Source of the DNA: Fimbriimonadales bacterium
GTDB taxonomy: Bacteria > Armatimonadota > Fimbriimonadia > Fimbriimonadales > ATM1
Reading direction: 5' to 3'
Assembly (NCBI GenBank): GCA_026129745.1
Contig: JAHCHL010000005.1
Span: 112,902 to 176,901, forward strand
DNA length: 64,000 nucleotides
Each line of letters starts with the position of its first letter. Within the stretch, counting starts at the first letter, position 1. Position numbers and translations under genes: made by a program. The notes under the pieces were generated by a model. It had not been told where the DNA came from. It saw only the letters and a list, made by a program, of their open reading frames with translations, and ran no database searches. This document shows positions 55,218 to 63,224 of the stretch, piece by piece.

Positions 55218-56456
55218 ATGGCAACGCACAACGAGCAGAACCGAGACGAGCACAATTCGCTGAATGAAGCATTTGGCGATGCTGCGCTACAGGCGGATTC
55301 CGAAGTCGATCGCCAGCTCCAAGAATCGCTGAGAGAAATCGCTGAAGCGAGCCTTGCGCCACCTGAAGCCATCGAGCACGTACTGGAAGAGATTTCGAAC
55401 GAACAAGCCAAGAAACGCACGAAGTGGGGTCGCTTCGTTCAACAGATCCGCCAAATGGACTTTGCGACTCGGCGACTTGTCGTCAGTGCGTTTCTCGGTC
55501 TTCAAATGCAACTTGTCAATGTGCTCGCGAATGTCTATGGAGATCAGTACGGATTGGGACTCATCGCAATGACGACTATTGTGTGTCTTGCGATCTATAA
55601 CTGTGCGCTGACACGAAACGGCAATCTGGGTGCATTGACTGGCGGTGCATTTGGAATGGCTGCATCGGTAGGACTTGCATTTTTCTCCTGGCTCTTCCAC
55701 TCTCCAACAAGTCTGGGTGGTCAACTGCTCATTCCATTGACGCTCGGCTGTGCGCTGTTGGGATACGGGATCGGCCGCATCGGCGATAAAATCACGATGA
55801 TTCGATTTCAAGCGGATCCTCAGAAACGTCGCGAGTATTTGCTCAAGCAATTGATCGAGTTACAAGAGGAATTGAAGAAAGGCGAAACGACAGTTACCTT
55901 TCTTTCCGTCGACGTTGCAGGCAGCACAGCTCTCAAACATGGCGCCGATCCTCTCGCCGTCGAATACACATTCAATGAGTACACAAACTTCGTTCGCTCC
56001 ATCGCATCGGAGTTCGAAGGAACGATTCACAGTACAGCTGGAGACGGCATCATCGTGACGTTCAGTCATCCGCAGCAAGCGTTTTTGGCCGCGCGCAAAA
56101 TGCAAGCGGGAATGCTGGAGTTCAATGCGTTTCGCAATCGCATCGGCGGTGACTTCTCGTTGCGATGTGGCATTCATACGGGAACGGTTATGGCTGCTCG
56201 TGGGGATGCATCGAATGTCAACTACAGCCATGTCATCGACCTTAGTGCTCATGCGCAAAAGGCCTCTCCTATCGGCGGTCTTGCAATAACGGAAGCCTCG
56301 GCCTTCTACTTGCCTGGCGGACCAGCTGCTCTGCGTGCGAGCCGCGTGGAAGTCCAAGGCCATCGGGTCCTCCTTTGGCAGCCGGCTCTAAGTCTTTCAA
56401 ACCCCGTTCCATCAGCCGTAATGGAGGCTCCTCCACCGCCGCCAGTTCATAGCTAG
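55218..56456 (+). CDS. Membrane protein with class III adenylate/guanylate cyclase-like domain
   Basis: 412 residues. A charged helical N-terminus (about 1-75) is followed by four membrane segments near 90-195 (LVVSAFLGLQMQLVNVLANV and on). A cyclase homology domain covers about 225-395: FLSVDVAGSTALKHGADPLA, SIASEFEGTIHSTAGDGIIV and the dimer strand LRCGIHTGTVMAARGD. Both metal-binding Asp are kept (DVAGST, GDG). The transition-state pair VNxAAR is instead VIDLSAHAQKAS, so Asn and Arg are lost. Catalysis is doubtful. Confidence 0.83.
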   Translation: MATHNEQNRDEHNSLNEAFGDAALQADSEVDRQLQESLREIAEASLAPPEAIEHVLEEISNEQAKKRTKWGRFVQQIRQMDFATRRLVVSAFLGLQMQLVNVLANVYGDQYGLGLIAMTTIVCLAIYNCALTRNGNLGALTGGAFGMAASVGLAFFSWLFHSPTSLGGQLLIPLTLGCALLGYGIGRIGDKITMIRFQADPQKRREYLLKQLIELQEELKKGETTVTFLSVDVAGSTALKHGADPLAVEYTFNEYTNFVRSIASEFEGTIHSTAGDGIIVTFSHPQQAFLAARKMQAGMLEFNAFRNRIGGDFSLRCGIHTGTVMAARGDASNVNYSHVIDLSAHAQKASPIGGLAITEASAFYLPGGPAALRASRVEVQGHRVLLWQPALSLSNPVPSAVMEAPPPPPVHS

Positions 56457-56567
56457 GCTCGACTAAGCGAAACGCTAAGAGCACTCAAATCCCTAAGAGT
56501 ATCGACCGTAAAGTCAAGTTGCAACACGATAGATGTCATCCTTTCGCCAGCGGGCCGCAAGAGAGCG

Positions 56568-56573
56568 TATAAT
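56568..56573 (+). promoter_or_regulatory. -10 box TATAAT upstream of mqnE
   Basis: Consensus TATAAT, 15 bases before the ATG at 56589. The leader would be about nine bases and has no Shine-Dalgarno sequence. Confidence 0.55.
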
Positions 56574-56588
56574 GGGGTTTAACTTTCA

Positions 56589-57743
56589 ATGAAGCTTGAA
56601 ACCACACTCCCCGCCGACCTATTGCCAATCTATAAAAAGGTGGAATCGGGGGAAAGGCTGAGCAGGGAAGACGGAGTCCTCTTATACCGCCATCCGAGCC
56701 TCACGGCGGTCGGTGCCCTTGCGAACGTCGTTCGTGAGCGGAAGCATGGTGACCGAACCTATTACGTGCGGAACCAACACATCAATTACACGAACATTTG
56801 CAACAAGTTCTGCAAGTTTTGTTCTTTCTATGCGAAGAAAGGTGGCCCAGCACCATACGAAATGAGCCTTGAAGAAGTGCGTCAAGCGCTCAGGCGATAC
56901 AAACACGTTCCGATCACGGAAGTTCATAGCGTTGGCGGTATCAATCCAAGACTGCCGTATTCCTACTACATCGACTTTATCAAGACGATCAAAGAAGAGC
57001 GGCCTGGTATCCACGTGAAGGCGTTCACAGCCGTCGAAATCGTAGAGATCGCACGGGTCGGGAAGACGACCATCGAAGGAGCCTTGCGTGACTTGATGGA
57101 TGCCGGGCTCGACAGTCTTCCAGGCGGTGGAATTGAAATCCTATCCGATCGAGTCCATCAGGAACTGTTTGGCAGAAAACTGAGAGGAGAAGAGTGGCTC
57201 GAAGTTGCTCGCATTGCAGCGAAGCTCGGACTGAGACAATACGCGACAATGCTGTATGGTCACATCGAAACCCACGAAGAGCGAGTCGACCACTTAATTC
57301 AGTTGCGAGAACTGCAAGACGAAACCGGCCATTTCCTCTGCATGACTCCGCTTTCGTTCCATCCGGAGAAAACCGAACTCGAACACATACAGCCTCCGAC
57401 GGCTTACGACGATCTCCGCAACATCGCGGTGTCTCGATTGATGCTCGACAATTTTGAGCACATCAAGTCGTTTTGGATCATGAACACCGTCCCCGTCACC
57501 CAAGCTGCACTTTGGTACGGCGCAGACGATGCCGACGGCACGGTTCTCGAATACGAAATAACCTACAAAGAAGGCGAGTTCGGCCAGAAGACTCAAGCGC
57601 TAACACCGTCGAACATGATCGCGATGATCACTGAGGCAGGAAGAGTGCCGATCGAGCGCGACTCGCATTACAATCAGATAGCGCGTGAAATCGACGAGAT
57701 GGAGCCAACGCGCAATCTTACAACTTTGCCGATTGCCAATTAG
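56589..57743 (+). CDS. mqnE: Aminofutalosine synthase MqnE
   Basis: 384 residues. Radical SAM enzyme of the futalosine route to menaquinone; it joins 3-enolpyruvylbenzoate and SAM to aminofutalosine. The cluster motif is in INYTNICNKFCKFCSFYAKK (CxxxCxxC). Then come VHSVGGINPRLPYSYYIDFI, DSLPGGGIEILSDRVHQELF and MLYGHIETHEERVDHL. The length and these blocks fit MqnE better than MqnC. No other mqn gene is in the window. Confidence 0.93.
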   Translation: MKLETTLPADLLPIYKKVESGERLSREDGVLLYRHPSLTAVGALANVVRERKHGDRTYYVRNQHINYTNICNKFCKFCSFYAKKGGPAPYEMSLEEVRQALRRYKHVPITEVHSVGGINPRLPYSYYIDFIKTIKEERPGIHVKAFTAVEIVEIARVGKTTIEGALRDLMDAGLDSLPGGGIEILSDRVHQELFGRKLRGEEWLEVARIAAKLGLRQYATMLYGHIETHEERVDHLIQLRELQDETGHFLCMTPLSFHPEKTELEHIQPPTAYDDLRNIAVSRLMLDNFEHIKSFWIMNTVPVTQAALWYGADDADGTVLEYEITYKEGEFGQKTQALTPSNMIAMITEAGRVPIERDSHYNQIAREIDEMEPTRNLTTLPIAN

Positions 57744-58078
57744 TGGGCCTTTTGACCTTCATGTCACAACTCCCATGAAGTGGACAGGAGTATCTGCCGC
57801 ATGGAGGAGAAGTTCAGAGACAGCTTTGACGTGTGGCAGTGGATCGAATTCGCGATCAACTTCCTTGACATTGCATGCACGATTGCCCTGATCGTCAAAG
57901 AAGGAATAGTCTCCTCCTTGAGCTACTGCCCATAAATGCCATGCCGAAGTTCCTTGCAATCGGAATCGCCGTCAAATTGAAGGGCAGGTTACTCTGAGCG
58001 AATCGATCAAATCTCACAAACCGCTTTAGAGTTTCAACTGTCGTTGAATTCGGGTCGTGCGCCGCCGATAACTTAACA
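57744..58078. other. Longest gene-poor stretch (335 bases)
   Basis: Between mqnE and the short secreted-protein gene. It holds the doubtful minus-strand frame described separately (57759-57959), and on the plus strand a 44-codon frame starting at 57801 (MEEKFRDSFDVWQWIEFAIN and on) with hydrophobic middle. No promoter box, hairpin or RNA gene was recognised here. Confidence 0.5.
57759..57959 (-). CDS. Possible small protein or gene remnant
   Basis: 66 residues: it starts MQGTSAWHLWAVAQGGDYSF, continues FDDQGNRACNVKEVDREFDP, and ends ADTPVHFMGVVT. The composition is protein-like, unlike an antisense shadow, because no gene lies opposite. No family is recognised, and no ribosome-binding site is clear. 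A 3' remnant of a longer gene is as likely as a real small gene. Confidence 0.3.
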   Translation of the reverse strand: MQGTSAWHLWAVAQGGDYSFFDDQGNRACNVKEVDREFDPLPHVKAVSELLLHAADTPVHFMGVVT

Positions 58079-58621
58079 GTGAACATCTTAGTTCTTGCCG
58101 CAGCACTTACTCCGCTGTTTCCAATTGCAGTCGGCACCGAATGGACATACTCGCTCGAAGCTCCATCGCTGAAGGGGACCCTTATCCAGAGGGTCGAGAG
58201 CGCCGTCCAATCCGAGTATGGGCACGAACTCAAGATTACATCCACTGCCGAACTGGGAGGCAAGGTCGTGCTCGGCGAAGAGAGGCTTCTCGTCACACCT
58301 GACTCAGTCTTTCGCCTCTCCGGCTCAATGGGTTCCTACCAGCCGTCCCTGTGCATCTTTGCGGAGCGGGACTGGAGTTGGTCGGGAGCGGTTGGAGAGG
58401 CATCGAACGCGAGAGCAAACGGCCGCGCTTTGAGCGAAACTACGCTTCATCTGCCTGCGGGCCGCTTTGTCGCACGCGCTTCAGAAGTCAGCGTCCAATT
58501 CGGAGCAACTTACACAACGTCTCGTTATTGGCTGTCGAAGGGTTTAGGCTGGGTTCGCATCGAACATGACTTGCCGGGCGGCATTCTCGTTGCAGAGCTG
58601 AAAAAGTATAAGGCGATGTAA
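58079..58621 (+). CDS. Short secreted protein of unknown function
   Basis: 180 residues from a GTG. Signal-like start NILVLAAALTPLFPIAVGTE, then a beta-rich domain: WTYSLEAPSLKGTLIQRV, LPAGRFVARASEVSVQFGAT and YWLSKGLGWVRIEHDLPGGI. The order recalls DUF3108-like or lipocalin-like periplasmic domains (an AGRFxAxxV block followed by xYWLSxGxGxVxxE). No gene-specific function can be given. It ends at a hairpin before the YARHG gene. Confidence 0.7.
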   Translation: MNILVLAAALTPLFPIAVGTEWTYSLEAPSLKGTLIQRVESAVQSEYGHELKITSTAELGGKVVLGEERLLVTPDSVFRLSGSMGSYQPSLCIFAERDWSWSGAVGEASNARANGRALSETTLHLPAGRFVARASEVSVQFGATYTTSRYWLSKGLGWVRIEHDLPGGILVAELKKYKAM

Positions 58622-58640
58622 TCTTCCGCCACGCGGAAGA
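58622..58640. terminator. Hairpin between convergent genes
   Basis: TCTTCCGC at 58622-58629 and GCGGAAGA at 58633-58640 form a perfect eight-pair stem with a three-base loop. It begins one base after the stop of the secreted-protein gene and lies 13 bases before the YARHG stop. No T run follows on either strand. Confidence 0.6.
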
Positions 58641-58652
58641 GGAGAACTCTTA

Positions 58653-59816
58653 TCAGCCGTGAAAGTCTCGCCACTCGTTAGCGGCCGACTCCTTATGTTC
58701 AGCGAGCAAGCGAATGTTCTCCTTCTCGACATCGCTAAGTTGCGATTCGCTGAATCGAGGATTGCGCTTGTACCAGCTTTGACTCTCAAAATAACTTTGC
58801 AACCATTTGTCCGAGAATACTTTTCCGTGCCGAGCGTATATTTCGTTGATTAACTTGTCCGCTTCTTCCAGAAACATGCCGTGCAAGATGCGTTCATCGA
58901 TCACTCGGTTTGAGACGGATTGCCGCAATCGCTCTTCAGCTTGAAGCACTGCAGAAAGACTCTTGGATTCAATATCGTTCAGTGGCGGGTCTTTCGTGCC
59001 GCCGCCTCCTGAATACCAGGGCTGGTCCCAGAAGTGTGCGCTCAGCCACGCAACCCTGAAATCTCGACCTTTTCTTGCATAAATCTCATTTCTGAGCAAG
59101 CGCAACTCCAACAGCGAAAGCCCTTCCAAGTCATTACTTGTTAGTGGGACATCTTGGAATCGATCCAATTCACCAGGAAGCACGCCAACTCCGCGCAGCC
59201 GCCTCTCTGCTTCGCGCAACGTCGCAAGATTCGCAATATCCGCGTCCGTCCAATCCCTCGTTTGATTCAGCGCATACCAGTAGCGCTGCCGAAAGTATTC
59301 AGCCTTTTGGGGATCGGAAGCGAACCCGCCACCGTGGATCGCGTACATTTCCGCTTGCAGCAGCCTCAGCTCTTCAAGGCTCTTCTTGCCAAGCTGTTCG
59401 ATCGAAAAGGTGCGATCAGCCCAGAACCGCAAATCGCCTAATTCGATGAACTTGTGCGCTTTGCTTTCGGCTTCGCGTATGAGGTCCAAATTCCCAATCT
59501 CAACGGGACCTAACATAAAGAAAGTGAAATCCTCGTATGGCTTGTACCAGCTTTGCTTGAGAAGATACGCCTGCAGCTCTTCGTCTTCCATAACTCTGCC
59601 TTTCTTCCCAAAAATCCAAGCCCGCATCGTCCGCAATTCATGCAGGGATAAGCCGTCGAGTTTATTAGGATCCAGCGCTGCGGTGTTCAAATTCCAACCC
59701 GACCAGTCACGCTCCACTGCCGGCAAATCCGGTTTGGTCGCATTCGTTTTCGCTTCACGCGAGCAGCCAACGACAGATATCGCAAGTGCCATCAGGAATA
59801 CGCAAAGCGACTTCAT
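58653..59816 (-). CDS. YARHG-repeat lipoprotein
   Basis: 387 residues with lipobox VVGC (Cys near 18). Four copies of a YARHG-type unit can be read: RAWIFGKKGRVMEDEELQAY near 66, EMYAIHGGGFASDPQKAEYF near 155, NEIYARKGRDFRVAWLSAHF near 240, and NEIYARHGKVFSDKWLQSYF near 340, each ending in a W-Y motif such as QSWYK or QPWYS. The function of the domain is not known; it occurs in surface lipoproteins. It overlaps the ComEA-like gene upstream by four bases. Confidence 0.85.
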   Translation of the reverse strand: MKSLCVFLMALAISVVGCSREAKTNATKPDLPAVERDWSGWNLNTAALDPNKLDGLSLHELRTMRAWIFGKKGRVMEDEELQAYLLKQSWYKPYEDFTFFMLGPVEIGNLDLIREAESKAHKFIELGDLRFWADRTFSIEQLGKKSLEELRLLQAEMYAIHGGGFASDPQKAEYFRQRYWYALNQTRDWTDADIANLATLREAERRLRGVGVLPGELDRFQDVPLTSNDLEGLSLLELRLLRNEIYARKGRDFRVAWLSAHFWDQPWYSGGGGTKDPPLNDIESKSLSAVLQAEERLRQSVSNRVIDERILHGMFLEEADKLINEIYARHGKVFSDKWLQSYFESQSWYKRNPRFSESQLSDVEKENIRLLAEHKESAANEWRDFHG

Positions 59817-60433
59817 CGCACAGTCACCATCGGTCTGATCTGTTCCATCTTCTTGGGGCCGATTCCTTTGACCTTCATGAGGTCTTCGACGCTCCGAAAC
59901 GGCCCATTCGCATTGCGGTAGTCGATGATCGCTTGCGAGATGACAGGGCCTACGCCGGGCAAACGATCCAGCGTCCCCGCGTCGGCTGTGTTGATGTCGA
60001 TGAGTCCTCCCATAACCCCGGATGGGGCCGCTGAATGGCCCCCCGAAAGAGACATTGCATAACCGGCAGCATAAGGGCCGAGTCTCTCAGCTGCGTCTTC
60101 CCCAAACCTTGGGACGTAAAGTTGCGTGTTCGGAATCATCTTCGCAGCTAAGTTCAGTTGATCCAAGTCGGCCTGGCCCGTTTCACCGCCGGCTTTCTTG
60201 ATCGCTTCGATGACAAGCGTTTCGCTGTCGACCCAAACGACTTGTGGCGAGCGAACCGCTCCCGCGACATGAACTTGGAACTCCACCAATCGCGCACTGC
60301 CCGCTTGCGCGCTCGTCAACTGGCTATAGCCGACGTAACCTGCAACAACTACCGCGGCCGATGACAGCGCAACCAAGCCGCCTTTCGTCTTTCCATCCAT
60401 ACTGTGCCACATCCCGGGGTCACGCTTCGACAC
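59813..60433 (-). CDS. comEA: ComEA-like protein (SLBB plus helix-hairpin-helix)
   Basis: 206 residues from a GTG at 60433; ATGs at 60412 and 60400 are alternatives. A membrane anchor (GLVALSSAAVVVAGYVGYSQ), an SLBB domain (FQVHVAGAVRSPQVVWVD) and a C-terminal HhH domain with IDINTADAGTLDRLPGVGPV and SVEDLMKVKGIGPKKMEQIR. ComEA binds incoming double-stranded DNA in natural transformation. No comEC or pilus gene is in the window. Confidence 0.88.
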   Translation of the reverse strand: MSKRDPGMWHSMDGKTKGGLVALSSAAVVVAGYVGYSQLTSAQAGSARLVEFQVHVAGAVRSPQVVWVDSETLVIEAIKKAGGETGQADLDQLNLAAKMIPNTQLYVPRFGEDAAERLGPYAAGYAMSLSGGHSAAPSGVMGGLIDINTADAGTLDRLPGVGPVISQAIIDYRNANGPFRSVEDLMKVKGIGPKKMEQIRPMVTVR

Positions 60434-60539
60434 GGATTTCGTGAAGTCCTTCTAAGCGAATCTTCTTCGATTGAACGAGTCAGCCAGATCAAAATTTCAT
60501 GCCGAAGACGACCGGATTCGGGTACATTTAGCGCCCCTT

Positions 60540-60625
60540 GGGGAGTTGCCCGAGTGGCCAATGGGAGCAGACTGTAAATCTGCCGGCGAACGCCTACGTA
60601 GGTTCGAATCCTACACTCCCCACCA
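60540..60625 (+). tRNA. tRNA-Tyr (GTA)
   Basis: Cloverleaf: acceptor GGGGAGT pairs with ACTCCCC at 60615-60621; anticodon loop CTGTAAA gives GTA; there is a long variable arm as in bacterial tRNA-Tyr; T arm GTAGG-TTCGAAT-CCTAC. The CCA tail is encoded (60623-60625). A TACATT box stands 11 bases upstream. Confidence 0.96.
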
Positions 60626-60631
60626 TGTTCC

Positions 60632-60706
60632 GCCTTCGTAGCTCAGGGGTAGAGCACCTCTTTGGTAAAGAGGAGGTCACGGGTTCAATTCCCGTCGAAG
60701 GCTCCA
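60632..60706 (+). tRNA. tRNA-Thr (GGT)
   Basis: Acceptor GCCTTCG pairs with CGAAGGC at 60696-60702; D loop AGCTCAGGGGTAGAGC; anticodon loop TTTGGTA gives GGT; T arm ACGGG-TTCAATT-CCCGT. CCA is encoded at 60704-60706. It follows tRNA-Tyr by six bases and is cotranscribed with it. Confidence 0.96.
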
Positions 60707-60710
60707 CTCT

Positions 60711-61880
60711 TTATCCGGCGTATCGAAGCACAGATGCCATCGGGCCACCGCCAGGAACTTCCGCACTCGGCATCGTGAAGACGCGGCCTCCACTTGCAAG
60801 AACGGCAAGCGTCGTTTCATTCACCAATTCGATATCGCCAGCGTTTTCAACTTCGTGGATAGTGACCTGCTGCGTCGACTCATCGAAGGAACCCCAAACA
60901 TCCGGCTCGGTATCGACGAACAGTTGATCCACTCGTCCTTGGAACGCCGCTCTCGCTGTTTCCTCGACACCTTGCGTCGTTTGACCGGTTCCGATCAACT
61001 GGGCGTATCGCGCAATCGCATCAGCTTGAGATTTTTTGAAAGCGGGATAGACGACGTCCCATGCAGCTTTGTGCAATTCCTCGTCGCGCATGGCGTCCGG
61101 GTTCCCTTTGACTCCGCCTTCGATCAATCCGGGAACGTTCGCGACCTCTAAATAGAGAGGGAAGTAGTACTCGACGGCCGCCAAGACGACGGGTGCAGGA
61201 TAGTGCTTAAAGATGGGTTCGAGTTCACGGTCGACTATATTGAAAAATCGCTTCAAGTTCTCCTTGTTCTCAGTCCCGTCGGATCGGTGCCCATGAAAGA
61301 CGGCCGCGCGCCCTCCTCCTCCACCGCCACCCGCGCCGGTGTGAAACTGCAACTGCTTCTGTGGATCGTCGAGTTTGAGCGCCTCTGAAATCGACTTAGG
61401 AAGATGCTCCAGTGAAATCTCCGATACGCTGAATCGCGTTCCTTCCAGCAGCTTGACCATCTGCTCGCCTAATGCCAATACGTAAAACTGTCCATCGCTC
61501 GCAAGCAGTCGCACCATTTGCGCTAAGTCGAATCGATCGCTGACCGTGTAATCTTCGCCGAATCCGACGCCTGTGCGATACATTCGCGTTTCTCCTGGTC
61601 GAGCAAATATCGCGAGTCCATCTGCCTGATGCTGCCAAAAAAACTCTCTGTCCAGAAGCGACTTCGCTTTTCCTAAAGTAGCATCGATGACATCCCATCG
61701 CGCCCCTCTTGTCTTCAACGTCTCTTCCGCCTGCGAAAGCAAATTCTTCAGTCGAATCGGGTCCTGTGCCACTTCCGCTCCCTTTCGATGAGTCGGCATG
61801 TAAATCGAAACGCAGTGGTCGTCGCGCACTCCGCGCAGCTCGATGAGCTCTTCCTTTCCGAATGGATCGATGTAGTGCAT
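60711..61880 (-). CDS. baeRF family protein (bacterial archaeo-eukaryotic release factor-like, family 7 type)
   Basis: 389 residues. The N-terminal part VSIYMPTHRKGAEVAQDPIR with LKNLLSQAEETL is typical of the eRF1-like bacterial families. QFHTGAGGGGGGGRAAVFHG follows near 180-200, and PAPVVLAAVEYYFPLYLEVA near 235. The C-terminal domain ends in AGDIELVNETTLAVLASGGR. Seven Gly in a row stand where other members have a variable loop. The family is thought to be involved in ribosome rescue or stress, unproven. It runs towards the two tRNA genes. Confidence 0.8.
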   Translation of the reverse strand: MHYIDPFGKEELIELRGVRDDHCVSIYMPTHRKGAEVAQDPIRLKNLLSQAEETLKTRGARWDVIDATLGKAKSLLDREFFWQHQADGLAIFARPGETRMYRTGVGFGEDYTVSDRFDLAQMVRLLASDGQFYVLALGEQMVKLLEGTRFSVSEISLEHLPKSISEALKLDDPQKQLQFHTGAGGGGGGGRAAVFHGHRSDGTENKENLKRFFNIVDRELEPIFKHYPAPVVLAAVEYYFPLYLEVANVPGLIEGGVKGNPDAMRDEELHKAAWDVVYPAFKKSQADAIARYAQLIGTGQTTQGVEETARAAFQGRVDQLFVDTEPDVWGSFDESTQQVTIHEVENAGDIELVNETTLAVLASGGRVFTMPSAEVPGGGPMASVLRYAG

Positions 61881-61953
61881 AGGCGCAAGAGGTTACCATG
61901 ACCTTACCCGTAGGGAAACCCTCAGCCGGCGAAAATCATCGGCATTCATCGTT

Positions 61954-61959
61954 CACAAT
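61954..61959 (+). promoter_or_regulatory. -10-like box CACAAT upstream of corA
   Basis: CACAAT nine bases before the ATG at 61969; weaker than the TANNNT boxes but with the same spacing. Confidence 0.35.
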
Positions 61960-61968
61960 CGCCGCGTC

Positions 61969-63078
61969 ATGGCCAAGCGCAAACGTAAGCCGCCGATTCG
62001 AAGGTTCAAGAAGCCAGGGACGCCGCCTGGTGCGTTGATCGCCGAACCGGGCGCACCCCAACCGGACATCCGGGTCATGGCATTCGGCCCTGAAAGTTTC
62101 GAAGAATCCAGAGTCTCGAACCCTGACGACATCCGCAAATGGATCGGCTCAGCACCCATGATTTGGGTTGACGTCGAAGGGCTTGGAAACGCCGCAGTCA
62201 TCGGTTCCATTGGCAAGCTCTTCGAAGTGCATCCGCTTGCAATTGAGGACTCGCTGACACCGCATCAACGACCAAAAGTCGACGCGTATCCCAATCAGCT
62301 CTTCATCGTCGCACGCATGGTGATCATGAGCGGAGACGATTTGCAATCCGAACAAGTGAGCATGATCGTCGGTGACGGATACGTTCTCACATTCCAAGAG
62401 ATACCAGGTGACAGCTTCGATCCGGTAAGAGAGCGATTGCGGAAAGGCGATGAGCGTCTTCGCAATGCGTTGAGCGACTACCTTGCTTATTCACTGCTGG
62501 ATGCGGTTGTCGATGGTTACTATCCTGTCATCGAAGATTTGGGTTTCAAACTCGATGATCTGGAAGACGCGATTGTCGAGTCGCCGCATAGTGAGCAGAT
62601 CGCGCCATTGCACGAGATCAAGCGCGGTTTGATAACGATGAGGAGAGCGATTTGGCCGATGCGCGATGCGATAGGTCATTTGTCACGCGAGACGACGCCG
62701 TTTATCCAATCGGAAACCAGGCTTTACTTCAGAGACGTCTACGACCATGTCATACAGGTCACAGACGTCGTAGAGACCAACCGAGAGCGCGCCACAGATT
62801 TGATGGACGTCTATCTGTCGAGCATCAGCAACCGCATCAACGACGTCATGCGCGTTCTGACGCTTTGGGCGACGATCTTCATTCCGCTCACTTTCATTGC
62901 GAGCATCTATGGCATGAATTTCGATCTCGACGCATCGCCCTTCAATATGCCGGAACTGAGATCGAAGTATGGCTATCCGATGGTCTTAGGTTTCATGGCG
63001 CTCGTCGTCATCGGCGTCGTTTGGTTCTTCATGCGGAAAGGCTGGTTCGCAAAGCCTCGAAGAAAGGAAAGAGAATGA
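61969..63078 (+). CDS. corA: Magnesium/cobalt transporter CorA
   Basis: 369 residues. A basic start (MAKRKRKPPIRRFKKPGTPP), a cytoplasmic funnel (IWVDVEGLGNAAVIGSIGKL, HPLAIEDSLTPHQRPKVDAY), a long stalk helix, and two C-terminal membrane segments: LTLWATIFIPLTFIASIYGMNFD with the YGMNF selectivity signature, and YPMVLGFMALVVIGVVWFFM. Basic residues follow to the end. It forms a homopentameric Mg2+ channel. Confidence 0.95.
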   Translation: MAKRKRKPPIRRFKKPGTPPGALIAEPGAPQPDIRVMAFGPESFEESRVSNPDDIRKWIGSAPMIWVDVEGLGNAAVIGSIGKLFEVHPLAIEDSLTPHQRPKVDAYPNQLFIVARMVIMSGDDLQSEQVSMIVGDGYVLTFQEIPGDSFDPVRERLRKGDERLRNALSDYLAYSLLDAVVDGYYPVIEDLGFKLDDLEDAIVESPHSEQIAPLHEIKRGLITMRRAIWPMRDAIGHLSRETTPFIQSETRLYFRDVYDHVIQVTDVVETNRERATDLMDVYLSSISNRINDVMRVLTLWATIFIPLTFIASIYGMNFDLDASPFNMPELRSKYGYPMVLGFMALVVIGVVWFFMRKGWFAKPRRKERE

Positions 63079-63224
63079 ATGCAGCCAGCCGACATTTCTC
63101 TGATTTCAGGATCAGAATGCTCTCGCGCAGTTCTACTGAAAATGCTAGGCCGCCATCGTAGTCTCTCATGCAACGTAACTGACAGCATTTGAGGCGCGAA
63201 CAGCGGCCCAGCATCGAAACCCAC

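Noticed and set aside
54952..55362. N-terminal extension of moaE to 55362
   Set aside because: It would run antisense through the cyclase gene start and in another frame through moaD; the MoaE family begins at the ATG at 54951.
61305..61345. CCT/CCACC-rich stretch as a DNA repeat
   Set aside because: It is the coding sequence of the Gly run in the baeRF protein.
62652..63161. Plus-strand 169-codon frame overlapping corA
   Set aside because: It is an alternative frame of corA, rich in His/Arg as shadows of membrane helices are.
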